Positions 16,480 to 23,859 of a stretch of DNA of 64,000 nucleotides are shown one piece after another (positions within the stretch are counted from its first letter, which is position 1; every line of letters begins with the position of its first letter). The stretch is from a virus: IMG/VR virus record IMGVR_UViG_3300031649_000001, positions 47,262 through 111,261 of that record. One strand, 5' to 3'. The notes under the pieces are model-generated. The model was not told the origin of the DNA. It made no database searches and was given only the letters and a program-made list of their open reading frames with translations. The translations under genes were made by a program, and so were the position numbers.

Positions 16480-17318
16480 GCGAGCCCGAGCTGAAGCTGC
16501 TGGTGGTGGACTGGGACTTCTTCTTCCCCAACCCGGCCTGGTCGGCGGACCCGACGGAGGAGTCCCTGCTGTACCTGTGGGACCACAAGGAGGCCCCGTT
16601 CTACCTGGGCCCGGTGGTCTGGGGGGCGCGGGCGTCGTCGTTCATCCGCAACGGGATGGAGCTGCCCCAGGTGGCGGGCTGGGAGGGGTTCTGGAACCGC
16701 TTCAAGTTCAACGAGGACGGCGTCTCGGTGATCTACGGGGACAGCAACCTGCACGCCGGTCGCATCCTGCCCTCCTCGCTCGGCATGGATGAGGAGTACG
16801 GGGTCAACCACTGGCACACGGTGTCGCTGTGGGACGCCCACCACGACGCGGGCTACAAGTCCACCGGCTCCTACGAGGAGTGGGACGCGACGGGCAAGGT
16901 GTCGTGCGAGGACTGGATGCTGGTCCACCACGGCCACGGCTCCCGCCTCCAGGTGACCTACCCGGCCTGGCGCCGCAAGGTGGGCCACGTGGAGCCCGAG
17001 CCGCTGGTCCCCGTGGAACGGCGGGTGGACGACGGCACCGACCCCGACGACTGGTACGACGCGGTGTACGTGTGCCGCTCCGGCGCGTGGGTGCCGCCGT
17101 GGTGCGACGACCAGTTCACCGAGTTCCTGGCCCAGGGCCCGGACTCGTACCCGACCCTGATGGACCCGGAGACCTGGGTCCATCCCCGGCCCGACGGCCT
17201 GGACCTGGCCGACAAGGAGGTGTCCGCCCGCGAGCTGATGGACCAGATCGCGGCGGGCGGCGGCGCCATCAACGCGGAGGCGCTGGAGCGCTGGCGCGCC
17301 GGACGGGAGGCGTCGTGA
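16476..17318 (+). CDS. Arginase/UPF0489-like putative metallohydrolase
   Basis: 280 residues from the GTG overlapping the previous stop; an ATG at 16458 could add six residues. The core has DWDFFFPN at 12-19, NHWH at 111-114 and LWDAHHDAGY at 118-127. DAHxD is the metal-ligand signature of the arginase/deacetylase fold, and a DxD with an NHWH/GxH-type site fits UPF0489-like members, some of which are peptide arginases. A CEDW motif (144-147) and HHGHG (151-155) may complete the site. The metal would be Mn2+. Substrate is unknown, perhaps an arginyl protein or small guanidino compound. Fold-level inference only. Confidence 0.5.
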   Translation: MSEPELKLLVVDWDFFFPNPAWSADPTEESLLYLWDHKEAPFYLGPVVWGARASSFIRNGMELPQVAGWEGFWNRFKFNEDGVSVIYGDSNLHAGRILPSSLGMDEEYGVNHWHTVSLWDAHHDAGYKSTGSYEEWDATGKVSCEDWMLVHHGHGSRLQVTYPAWRRKVGHVEPEPLVPVERRVDDGTDPDDWYDAVYVCRSGAWVPPWCDDQFTEFLAQGPDSYPTLMDPETWVHPRPDGLDLADKEVSARELMDQIAAGGGAINAEALERWRAGREAS

Positions 17319-17614
17319 AGAGGCGCGCCGTCTTCATCTACGGATGCTGCGCTCTCATGTGGGCACAGCTAATGGGCCCGGATTCCCCCTACTGGAGCAT
17401 CACCGTCACTGGGCTCCAGGTGATTTGGGTCGGAGCAGGCGCCTACCAGTTCGTCCAGGGAATGAAGGCAAATCGAGCGGAGCTGGAGAGCCAGCGCAAT
17501 CGAGAGATCCGCAGTCAGCGGATCCGGGAGCTGGAGAAGGAACTGGGCTACGAGCCGCTGGAGTTGGCGGTCGACGATGCTCCGGAGATCTGGCCGAAGG
17601 GCGGTCGCGAGTGA
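17315..17614 (+). CDS. Small membrane protein with coiled-coil tail, atypical codon use
   Basis: 99 residues; GTGA overlap with the previous gene. Residues 5-45 contain one or two hydrophobic segments (AVFIYGCCALMWAQL, LQVIWVGAGAYQFV). Residues 50-80 are a charged coiled coil (ANRAELESQRNREIRSQRIR). The codons AAT, CGA, GCA and ATT are more frequent than in flanking genes, which suggests recent acquisition. A small membrane protein with a cytoplasmic coiled coil could oligomerise at the membrane; role unknown. Confidence 0.7.
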   Translation: MKRRAVFIYGCCALMWAQLMGPDSPYWSITVTGLQVIWVGAGAYQFVQGMKANRAELESQRNREIRSQRIRELEKELGYEPLELAVDDAPEIWPKGGRE

Positions 17615-17796
17615 GCGCGCCGGAGCACAGGCACAAGTGGGCCACGCTGGCGTCGTGGCCGTCGGGCCCGGACGGCGAGACCGACCGGCTGGTGCAGTGC
17701 ACCGTGCCCGACTGCGGGGAGGTCGTCACCCGCGCCCACGACGAGGACGACGACGGCCTGATCGAGATCAAGAGGAGGGCGGCCGATGGGGGCTGA
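17611..17796 (+). CDS. Small putative zinc-binding protein
   Basis: 61 residues; GTGA overlap. HRHKWATLASW near the N terminus and CTVPDCGEVVT near 30-40 give a possible His/Cys zinc site. The tail is Asp/Glu rich then basic. It resembles many short actinophage proteins of unknown role. Confidence 0.65.
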   Translation: MSAPEHRHKWATLASWPSGPDGETDRLVQCTVPDCGEVVTRAHDEDDDGLIEIKRRAADGG

Positions 17797-18127
17797 CGAC
17801 CTGGCCGTGAACGCGGACGGCCAACACCCGGAGTACGGGCACCTGATGCTCGTGTTCTTCGACACCACCGGCCGGATGCAGTGGCAGGAGAAGCCCAGCC
17901 GCTGTTCCAGTCCGGAGGCCCACGTCGGCGAGATCACCGTGAAGGCGGTGTTCGTGGAGGACGTGGACCGGCCGGACGCGCCGCCGGGCTCATCCGCGTG
18001 GATGGTCCACGCCGGTGCACCGGATGCAGAGACGGCGCAGAAGACGGCGCGAACAGTCGCGAAGGCACTCGGTGCCGACCTGAACCCCGTACTGTCAACT
18101 GTCGTGGAAGGCAGGGGAGTTAAGTGA
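17786..18127 (+). CDS. Hypothetical protein
   Basis: 113 residues; ATG at 17786 inside the end of the preceding gene, with AGGAGGG just upstream as ribosome site. Beta-rich start (GHLMLVFFDTTGRMQWQEK) and a helical end (DAETAQKTARTVAKALGADL). A perfect ATCC box lies inside at 17992-18003. Function unknown. Confidence 0.7.
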   Translation: MGADDLAVNADGQHPEYGHLMLVFFDTTGRMQWQEKPSRCSSPEAHVGEITVKAVFVEDVDRPDAPPGSSAWMVHAGAPDAETAQKTARTVAKALGADLNPVLSTVVEGRGVK

Positions 18128-18423
18128 CTGCGGAGGACCCTTACCCCGCGTGGAGAGCGACGCTGGCCGCCGTACTGGAGCACTGGGACGGCGTCCAGGC
18201 GATCGAGGAGGGGTGGACCGTGGAGTACGACGCCGGGGACGGCGCGTACCGGGCCACCTTCACGCTCCGGCCGAACGTCTTCCCCGGCACCAAGAGGCGC
18301 CGCTACAGCTTCACCGAGGCGGAGTTCTGTCAGTACGTGCTGGGGGTGGCCGACCTGGCGCCGGAGAAGGCTGGCCCGGCGGCGCTCCGGCTGGCTGAGG
18401 AGTCGCGGGAAGAGGCGCCGTGA
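18124..18423 (+). CDS. Hypothetical protein
   Basis: 99 residues; GTGA overlap at both ends. WRATLAAVLEHWDGVQAIEEG is an N-terminal helix, followed by a beta hairpin (WTVEYDAGDGAYRATFTL) and FTEAEFCQYVLG. A small soluble alpha/beta protein with no recognised family. Confidence 0.7.
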   Translation: MTAEDPYPAWRATLAAVLEHWDGVQAIEEGWTVEYDAGDGAYRATFTLRPNVFPGTKRRRYSFTEAEFCQYVLGVADLAPEKAGPAALRLAEESREEAP

Positions 18424-18662
18424 ACGGCCAGCGCATGGTGCCGGAGATGACCGGCGAGGAGTGGACGGCGTGGATCGGGGCTCCGGACGGCTCTGTGCCG
18501 TGCCCGGCGGGCGGCTGCGGCCTGGTGTCGGCGGCGCGCTGGGACGGCGTGAACGAGACGCTGGAGTGGCCGGGGTGCGGGCACCGGGCGTTCTTCCCGG
18601 AGGTCCCGCCGGTGTGGCCCCCGCCGGAGTCCCACCGTTCAACTGCCGGGGAGGGTCAGTGA
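18420..18662 (+). CDS. Small putative zinc-binding protein
   Basis: 80 residues; GTGA overlap at both ends. VPCPAGGCGLVSA (26-38) plus WPGCGHRAFFPE give three Cys and one His that could bind zinc. Located directly before the acetyltransferase gene and probably co-translated with it. Confidence 0.65.
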   Translation: MNGQRMVPEMTGEEWTAWIGAPDGSVPCPAGGCGLVSAARWDGVNETLEWPGCGHRAFFPEVPPVWPPPESHRSTAGEGQ

Positions 18663-19009
18663 GTTGGGCGAGCGAGGCCGTAGAGGCTATCCGCGCGGAT
18701 GAGCCGGGCCTGAAGCTGTACGTGGAGTGGCGGGCGCGTTCGCTGACGGCGGCGATCACGATGCTGGCCGTGCCGGAGGACCGGCGCGGCCAGGGCGTGG
18801 CCCGGCGGGCGGTGGAGACGCTGGTGGTCGCGGCCGACCTGGCCGGAGCGCAGTTGGCGGTGACGCCGACGGACGAGTTCGGGGCGGACCTGGCGCGGCT
18901 GCGCCGGTTCTACGAGGGCTTCGGGTTCGTGCGGAACACCGGGGCGGCGCGGGACTGGGACCACAAGGAGGACTACATCCGGCCGCGCTGGGGGGTCGAG
19001 TCGGCTTGA
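18659..19009 (+). CDS. GNAT-family N-acetyltransferase
   Basis: 116 residues; GTGA overlap. The acetyl-CoA binding loop is RRGQGVA at 42-48, preceded by a beta strand (TMLAVPE), followed by helix ARRAVETLVVAAD and the strand-helix end LRRFYEGFGFVRN typical of GNATs. It is shorter than most single-domain GNATs (about 140-150), lacking part of the N-terminal strand. It would acetylate an amine on a small molecule or protein. Last gene of the tightly overlapping string. Confidence 0.75.
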   Translation: MSWASEAVEAIRADEPGLKLYVEWRARSLTAAITMLAVPEDRRGQGVARRAVETLVVAADLAGAQLAVTPTDEFGADLARLRRFYEGFGFVRNTGAARDWDHKEDYIRPRWGVESA

Positions 19010-19173
19010 GGGGGCAACGGCGTCGGGATGCCATGATCCGCCATATCAAAGCCGGTCAAATGGGGCTCGATATAGGCCAGACTTAGGGGTCCTGACCTGG
19101 GGACGGAGGAAACGTATTAAGTTTCCTCCGTGATTTCCCGACAGCTCCCCGCGACGAATGCAAGGAATGCGAC
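19010..19173 (+). other. Intergenic region, lower GC, with hairpin
   Basis: 164 bases between the GNAT and the next gene. It is AT-richer than its surroundings (CATATCAAAGCC, GATATAGG) and could hold a promoter for the 19174 gene, though no -35/-10 pair of the symmetrical family is present. It also holds the perfect stem described at 19104. Confidence 0.5.
19104..19130 (+). terminator. Perfect 10-bp hairpin
   Basis: CGGAGGAAAC (19104-19113) pairs exactly with GTTTCCTCCG (19121-19130) around GTATTAA. It is unlike the GC palindromes elsewhere. It could be a terminator for the 12967-19009 string, or a protein-binding or RNA structure; no U tract follows. Confidence 0.5.
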
Positions 19174-19662
19174 ATGAGTGACGAAAGTCCCCTCTATCTG
19201 GTGTCCAGGGTGACCATGGTCAAGGGCGGCGGTGGCGTGTTCATACCTCACGAAGGAGAACACGCCCTGGACGTGCGCCTGATGGCCGCCACCGATGCGC
19301 TCGACGCCGAGTACGGCGACACGTTCGCCGTCTGGAGGGTGACGGATTCCGTCACCGCCGACCAGGCACAGAGCCTCATCCGGGCGAACACTCCCGAGTC
19401 GCTGGCGACCGTCGTCCGCGACGGCGCCCTGCTGGAACTCGGCCAGCCCCCCTTCAAGTCCCAGTACGCCCTCCACGCCAAGAAGCCTCTCGACCCGGCC
19501 AAGTTCACCCAGATCCGCTGCGGACAGGGTGGCTGTACGGCGGCGCAGGCGGTGTCGCGCGCCATGGAGCCGGAGCGCGTGCAGGCCGCGATGGAGGAAG
19601 GCGGCTGGAGCCTGGTCCAGGGGAAGGGCTGGTTCTGCCCGGCGCACGGCGGCGGCGCCTGA
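19174..19662 (+). CDS. Hypothetical protein with C-terminal zinc-ribbon-like end
   Basis: 162 residues; ATG at 19174 after AAGGAATGCGAC. N-terminal alpha/beta domain (YLVSRVTMVKGGGGVFIPHEG), then TQIRCGQGGCTAAQAV near 116 and WFCPAHGGGA at the very end, so CxxxxC plus CxxH may bind zinc. The stop codon overlaps the start of the next gene. It lies just upstream of the integrase, so a regulatory or excision-related role is possible but unsupported. Confidence 0.7.
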   Translation: MSDESPLYLVSRVTMVKGGGGVFIPHEGEHALDVRLMAATDALDAEYGDTFAVWRVTDSVTADQAQSLIRANTPESLATVVRDGALLELGQPPFKSQYALHAKKPLDPAKFTQIRCGQGGCTAAQAVSRAMEPERVQAAMEEGGWSLVQGKGWFCPAHGGGA

Positions 19663-20036
19663 TGGCGGTTTCCTCCGAGTTCCCTGAGAGCGATTCTGAG
19701 AGCGACGCCGATTTCGCCGACCTGAAGGCGTACCTCTCCCCGGCCCCGCCCGGCGGCCCATCCGCGTGGATGGAGTCGGCCCGGCGACTGGACGCGCGCG
19801 CCGTCGCGGCAGGGCAGATGAGCCCCGGCGAATTCATTGATGCATGGGCATGCGACCCGGCCGAAATTCATCCGTACGGCGACAGCCACTACTCCGTCGG
19901 CTCCCTCTACGGTGGTGAAATCGGTACCCGTTCCGAATACGGGCGTTACAAGTCTGGACCAAGCGCACCGAATGCAGAGCCAATCCGCGTGGATCAGAAA
20001 AAGGGGGTACGGGGAAGTGCCCAACACCATTGCTGA
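19662..20036 (+). CDS. Hypothetical protein before the integrase
   Basis: 124 residues; shares one base with the previous stop. It is acidic and Ser-rich at the start (SSEFPESDSESDADFAD), then a short helical part (ESARRLDARAVAAGQMSPGEF), then polar. Two ATCC boxes lie inside (19760 and 19983). The last 20 bases overlap the integrase start. Codons are less GC-biased than the average. It holds no obvious helix-turn-helix, so I do not call it an excisionase. Confidence 0.6.
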   Translation: MAVSSEFPESDSESDADFADLKAYLSPAPPGGPSAWMESARRLDARAVAAGQMSPGEFIDAWACDPAEIHPYGDSHYSVGSLYGGEIGTRSEYGRYKSGPSAPNAEPIRVDQKKGVRGSAQHHC

Positions 20037-20976
20037 ACCGCTGGCGCGGGCGATCGACGAATACCTGGACTGGGCGATAGTGCACGCCTTCAAGCCGGGC
20101 TCGGGATCACCGCGCACCTACCGCATCAAGCTCAACATGTACGCCCGCCACTTCGGGCATACCCGGCCGGTGAGGGAGATCACCGGCCAGGACTGGATGA
20201 AGACCTGCGGCATGTACTGGAGCACCGCCGCCGCCGAGACCTACAACTCCGGCCGCCGCGCCGCCATCAGCTTCCTCAAGTACTGCCGCGACAACGAGCC
20301 GCCCCTGACCAGGGCCGAGCCGCCCAAGCTGTGGACCCCCCGCCCGGTGACCAAGCAGCGCGACAAGGCGCTGCCCCAGGGCACCATGACCAGCCTGCTC
20401 AACCCGGACCGCTACCCGCTGAGGGAGCGGTCGCTGTGGTCCACGCTCTACGACAGCTCGGAGCGCCTGTCGGGCGTCCTGAGCCTGGACATCCCGAACA
20501 TCACCTGGGAGCAGAACTTCGGGACGGTGCGGATCAAGGGCGGCGACACCCGCTACATCGCGTGGACGCCGTACACCGGGCGCCTGCTCCGCGATTACGT
20601 GGGCGATCGGACCTGGGGGCCGGTATGGCTGGGGGAGCTGCCGCCGTGGAACTGGCGGGAGCGCCCCGACACCGACAAGGGGCCGCCCGGCGGCAACCCG
20701 GCCGCCGGGCCCGACGACCCCGGCCACGGCCACCTGTACCGGCTCACCGCCCACCGGGCACGGGTGATCTACACGGAGCTGACCGGCCTGAAGAAGCCCC
20801 ACCGCATCCGGCACACCCGGCTCAAGGCGCTGGGCTCCCGTGACGGCACGCCGTCCCCGATGCTCCACGCCATCAGCGGCCACATCACGGAGGAGATGCT
20901 GCGGCACTACAGCGAGCCGTCACCCGAACAGGTGTCAGCGTTCATCGCGCAGGTCGGCAGCCTGATGGACGGCTAG
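20017..20976 (+). CDS. int: Tyrosine recombinase (phage integrase)
   Basis: 319 residues from GTG 20017, chosen because of GGGGAA just upstream; the frame is open further 5' but that part reads unlike protein and overlaps the preceding gene. Residues 1-115 form an SAM-like DNA-binding domain (TYRIKLNMYARHFGHTRPV). The catalytic domain carries Arg150 (SSERLSGVLSLDI), Lys174 in the beta hairpin (VRIKGGDTR), His262-x-x-Arg265 (HRIRHTR), His289 (SGH) and nucleophile Tyr298 (RHYSEP), the full tyrosine-recombinase set. It should join phage and host att sites, supporting a temperate life cycle. No attP core was found nearby. Confidence 0.85.
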   Translation: MPNTIAEPLARAIDEYLDWAIVHAFKPGSGSPRTYRIKLNMYARHFGHTRPVREITGQDWMKTCGMYWSTAAAETYNSGRRAAISFLKYCRDNEPPLTRAEPPKLWTPRPVTKQRDKALPQGTMTSLLNPDRYPLRERSLWSTLYDSSERLSGVLSLDIPNITWEQNFGTVRIKGGDTRYIAWTPYTGRLLRDYVGDRTWGPVWLGELPPWNWRERPDTDKGPPGGNPAAGPDDPGHGHLYRLTAHRARVIYTELTGLKKPHRIRHTRLKALGSRDGTPSPMLHAISGHITEEMLRHYSEPSPEQVSAFIAQVGSLMDG

Positions 20977-21032
20977 ACTCGCCGCCGTCTGACGCGTTGC
21001 CACGTACCAGACGACTCCATACCGGCGCCGCC

Positions 21033-21056
21033 CCCCGTCTCCTCACACGGGGGGCG
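21033..21056 (+). terminator. Hairpin after the integrase
   Basis: CCCCCCGT (from about 21033) pairs with ACGGGGGG around a TCTCCTCAC loop, followed by CGTTGT. It probably ends the integrase transcript; the virion gene string restarts 30 bases later. Confidence 0.6.
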
Positions 21057-21086
21057 TTGTCGTACCCGGGCCGTACCCTGCCGCTC

Positions 21087-21347
21087 ATGGCGAACGAGTG
21101 GCGGCGCGCCCGGCGCGAGGCACAGAAGGCGGCGCTGCGGGCGGTGGCGGAGGCCCTGGGGGGCGACGACGAGGCGTACACCATCGCCGGGTTCCTGGCC
21201 CGCCACAACCGGCACACCGGCGGCGCCATCACCAAGCCGGAGCAGCTCCTGGGGCTGGAGGTGCCGGAGGATGTGATCGGGATCGGGGAGACGCGCGCCC
21301 GGCGGATCTACGACTGGCAGGAACGCCAACGCGATCCACGGGGATAG
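21087..21347 (+). CDS. Small helical protein, virion module restart
   Basis: 86 residues from ATG 21087. Basic N-terminal helix (WRRARREAQKAALRAVAEAL) and a small helical C terminus (VPEDVIGIGETRARRIYDW). The stop TAG is fused to an ATCC box (21334-21345). It lies seven bases before the gp10-like gene, so it is likely a small head-tail or regulatory protein. Family unknown. Confidence 0.65.
   Translation: MANEWRRARREAQKAALRAVAEALGGDDEAYTIAGFLARHNRHTGGAITKPEQLLGLEVPEDVIGIGETRARRIYDWQERQRDPRG
21334..21345. promoter_or_regulatory. ATCC box overlapping a stop codon
   Basis: ATCCACGGGGAT; the last T begins the TAG that ends the 21087 gene. Nine bases later the gp10-like gene begins. Confidence 0.6.
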
Positions 21348-21354
21348 AGCAGGT

Positions 21355-21816
21355 ATGGGCGTACGCATCGAGTTCACCTGGAACGAGCCGGAGATCGAGC
21401 GCATGCTGCGGTCGCCGGACGGCGACGTGGCCACCTACGTGCGCCGGGTGGCGGAGGCTACGCGCTCGCTGGCGGTCGCCGGGGCGCCGGTGGACGACGG
21501 CCCCCTCCGGGCCTCCCTGCGCGTCCAGATGGAGTACACAGGGGCCCACGTGAAGGCGTGGGTCTACAGCAACCTGGAGTACGCCCTGTACGTCCACGAG
21601 GGCACCGGCATCTACGGCCCGAAGGGCACGCCGATCCGCCCGAAGCGGGCGAAGGTGCTGGTCTTCGAGGCCCGCAACGCCCGCACCACCGCACGCGGCC
21701 GGGGCAACCTCGTGTTCGCCCGTCAGGTGAAGGGCGCCCGCCCGAACCGGTTCCTGCTCCGGGCGCTCCAGCAGGCCAGCCCCTGGCCGGTGGACTCCAC
21801 CGTGATCTACGCCTGA
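21355..21816 (+). CDS. HK97 gp10-like head-tail connector / tail completion protein
   Basis: 153 residues; ATG at 21355 after AGAGCAGGT. The pattern APVDDGPLRASLRVQM, YALYVHEGTGIYGPKG and RPKRAKVLVFEARN is characteristic of HK97 gp10-like proteins that sit at the head-tail joint. A C-terminal helix (PNRFLLRALQQAS) is also typical. It normally lies beside the adaptor and terminator genes, but here those are 11 kb upstream beyond the integrase block. Confidence 0.8.
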   Translation: MGVRIEFTWNEPEIERMLRSPDGDVATYVRRVAEATRSLAVAGAPVDDGPLRASLRVQMEYTGAHVKAWVYSNLEYALYVHEGTGIYGPKGTPIRPKRAKVLVFEARNARTTARGRGNLVFARQVKGARPNRFLLRALQQASPWPVDSTVIYA

Positions 21817-22032
21817 CGCCTTCGATCCGTTGGCGTGGGCCCGCTGGCCGTCCTTCGCATCCCAGGCGCGACGGAGGGCCTGCCTTCGCTCGGACGCCAA
21901 TCCTGCTCCGTACGCCACGGGGGGGAGCGTAGGGAGCGTGAGCGAGGCAGGCCCTCGGCCTTGGTGCGGTTGGAGCCAGCAGCGCAGGGACCTGTCCAGT
22001 TCCGGTCTGCCACCAGCAGGATAGCAGTCCGT
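21817..22032 (+). other. Non-coding spacer
   Basis: About 216 bases without a credible gene between the gp10-like gene and the promoter at 22033. It contains short inverted repeats such as GAGCGTAGGGAGCGTGAGC and GGCCTGCCTTCG/GGCAGGCCCTCGG arms (about 21878 and 21949) that could pair at long range. A structured untranslated region is possible. Confidence 0.45.
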
Positions 22033-22072
22033 ATGCGCACCGCAACACCGTGCGATAGTCTCGTGTCTCCCG
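22033..22072 (+). promoter_or_regulatory. Symmetrical-family promoter for the 22090 gene
   Basis: -35 ATGCGC (22033-22038), 17-bp spacer, -10 TAGTCT (22056-22061), then CGTGTCTCCCG. The upstream arm is poor, and there is no leader hairpin. The gene starts about 20 bases after the predicted start of transcription. Confidence 0.6.
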
Positions 22073-22089
22073 ATAGAGGAGAGGCAGCG

Positions 22090-22686
22090 ATGGCAGTAAC
22101 GAACCGCCCGCGCCACGAGGCCGCCCCGGCGCTCCAGGCGATGATGATCGACTACATGCGCCGTACGCCGTGGGACGACGGGGGCGGCACCGACACGCAC
22201 CGGCCGCAGGTGCTGTTCGTCTACACCAACAAGATCAGCAAGGTGACGGTGCCGCCGCGCGCCTACGACGACCACCCGCGCATCATGGTCAAGAGGATGG
22301 CGGACATCTTCACGGCCGCCCGCGCCAGCGGTGAACTGACCGCGAAGCCTGCCGACATGGTGGGGGCGGGGATGCTGATCGAGTTCTGGCAGATCGCGTT
22401 CGCGGACCAGGCGGAGCGCGACCACTGGCGGACCCGGGACTTCTCGGAGCACCCGCGCGCCGTGGAGGCGCGGATGCTGATCGTCCACCAGGTGGGGCAT
22501 CCGCCGGTGGCGGCGATGCACAACCGGGACCGGCGGCGGACCGGGGAGGTGCTGACGTTCCCGAAGCCCACCATGAGCGACGAACCGCTTCTGCCGGGAG
22601 GTGCGGCGCCGCCGCTGCTGATCCATCTGGAGCGGCTGTGCCGGGCGCTACTGTCGCCTCCGGCCACGTTCCTGTCCGGGCGGTAG
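22090..22686 (+). CDS. Hypothetical protein with its own early-type promoter
   Basis: 198 residues; ATG at 22090 behind AGGAGAGGCAGCG. Helical, with RHEAAPALQAMMIDYMRRT at the start, a central MVKRMADIFTAARASGELT helix pair and AERDHWRTRDFSEHPRAV. No transmembrane segment. It sits among virion genes but is served by a symmetrical-family promoter and closed by a GC palindrome, so it is likely an independent cargo (moron-like) unit rather than a virion protein. Confidence 0.7.
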   Translation: MAVTNRPRHEAAPALQAMMIDYMRRTPWDDGGGTDTHRPQVLFVYTNKISKVTVPPRAYDDHPRIMVKRMADIFTAARASGELTAKPADMVGAGMLIEFWQIAFADQAERDHWRTRDFSEHPRAVEARMLIVHQVGHPPVAAMHNRDRRRTGEVLTFPKPTMSDEPLLPGGAAPPLLIHLERLCRALLSPPATFLSGR

Positions 22687-22700
22687 TCCGCCCCCTCACC

Positions 22701-22728
22701 GCCCGGCCGCCCGCCCGCCCGGCCGGGC
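22701..22728 (+). terminator. GC palindrome after the 22090 gene
   Basis: GCCCGGCC (22701-22708) pairs with GGCCGGGC (22721-22728). It sits 14 bases after the TAG. A TAGCTACGCT sequence follows that may be a -10 region for the tail assembly genes. Confidence 0.5.
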
Positions 22729-22777
22729 GGTAGCTACGCTGTGTGCATCCGCCGCTACACACCGTGGGAGATGCACC

Positions 22778-23278
22778 GTGGCCGAAGCCCCCGACGCTCT
22801 GACGTTCTACATCGACGCGGATGACGCGTACACCCCGGCAGAGATGCCCCAGGGCGTGGTGAAGATGGGCGGCGTGGAGTACAGCGTCCGCTGCCCCAAA
22901 GACTCCCTTCCCATGCTGCTGGGCCGGATCGAGGCGCAGGCGGCCGAGCTGAAGACGGCCGCCGCGTACGAGGACGTGGTCCGCCAGCTCGCGGCGGCCG
23001 TGTTCGAGCCGGACGACGTGGAGGCCATCCTGGAGCGGGTGGTCGACCAGAACGAGCGCACGCTCTCCGTCGCCTTCCTGATGGACACCGTGCGCCGGGT
23101 GTACGAGGCGTACGGCCCGCATCTGGACAAGGCGTACGAGGAGCTGGGGCTGGAGAACCCGGTGAAGAAGACCGGCCCCAAGACCCCCCAGGACCGTAAG
23201 CCCAGCAGCCGCAAGCCCCCGGCGAAGAAGGCCGCCAAGAAGGCCCCCGCCAAGAAGACGGCGGCGCGGGCACGATGA
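22778..23278 (+). CDS. Tail assembly chaperone, first of pair
   Basis: 166 residues; GTG at 22778 with GGGAG upstream. The core (DALTFYIDADDAYTPAEMPQG, VRCPKDSLPMLLGRIEAQ) and the helical part (AILERVVDQNERTLSVAFLMD) match gpG-like chaperones that precede the tape measure gene in siphoviruses. The tail is Lys/Ala/Pro rich (PPAKKAAKKAPAKK). These proteins bind the tape measure during tail assembly. The stop overlaps the next start by ATGA. Confidence 0.75.
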   Translation: MAEAPDALTFYIDADDAYTPAEMPQGVVKMGGVEYSVRCPKDSLPMLLGRIEAQAAELKTAAAYEDVVRQLAAAVFEPDDVEAILERVVDQNERTLSVAFLMDTVRRVYEAYGPHLDKAYEELGLENPVKKTGPKTPQDRKPSSRKPPAKKAAKKAPAKKTAARAR

Positions 23279-23841
23279 CCCGCCTGGGCCCGGCGCGGCC
23301 GGGGCCGCTGACCTTCACCCTGGACGGCGAGCCCTACACCCTGTCCATCCCCGTGGATGGGCTGGAGGCGTGCGGGTGGGTCGCCGAGGGCAACTGGTAC
23401 GCGCTGGTGCCGGGCTGCCTCAAGGGCGACTCAGAAGACCGCTTCCTCGCCCTCCTGGGCGACCCGTACGGGCCGGTGGGCCTGCGGGTGTGCACGCGCC
23501 TGGCGTACGGCCTGGCGAAGCCCGTGTACGGCTTTGAGTGGCATGTGGCGCAGCGCCTGGCCGTGACCGCCCGCGAGCACTGGGACCTGTTCTCGGGGTG
23601 GACGGTGACCGTCGGGTTCGAGCCCGAGGGTGCCAGCGCGCACCGGGTGTGCAGCGCGGTGTACTCGTGGCTGCGGTCGGGGTGCCAGGAGGAGAAGGAC
23701 GTCCGCAGGCTGGAGACCCAGCTCAACGCGCCGCCCCGGCAGACCCTGGGGCGTGGCCGCCGGGCCATCATGCCGGGGTTCGACAAGCAGGCGCAGGCGG
23801 CCGACTGGAAGAAGGCGTTCGCGGAGCTGGGCAGCGGGTGA
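23275..23841 (+). CDS. Tail assembly chaperone, second of pair
   Basis: 188 residues; ATGA overlap with the first chaperone gene. It resembles the product normally made by a programmed -1 frameshift in lambda-like phages (YALVPGCLKGDSEDRFLALLGDP, AREHWDLFSGWTVTVGF). Here a separate ATG start is present, so it may be made by re-initiation. I saw no convincing slippery heptamer in the overlap. It precedes the tape measure gene, interrupted only by a leftward gene. Confidence 0.65.
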   Translation: MTRLGPARPGPLTFTLDGEPYTLSIPVDGLEACGWVAEGNWYALVPGCLKGDSEDRFLALLGDPYGPVGLRVCTRLAYGLAKPVYGFEWHVAQRLAVTAREHWDLFSGWTVTVGFEPEGASAHRVCSAVYSWLRSGCQEEKDVRRLETQLNAPPRQTLGRGRRAIMPGFDKQAQAADWKKAFAELGSG

Positions 23842-23859
23842 TCGGTCAGTCGGCGTCGC

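Noticed and set aside
19837-20016. 5' extension of the integrase frame to ATG 19837
   Set aside because: The added 60 residues overlap the 19662 gene in another frame and do not resemble an integrase N terminus; GTG 20017 has GGGGAA upstream.
20977-21086. attP core next to the integrase
   Set aside because: No tRNA-like segment or inverted arm-site pattern could be recognised by eye; the inverted repeat there fits a terminator better.
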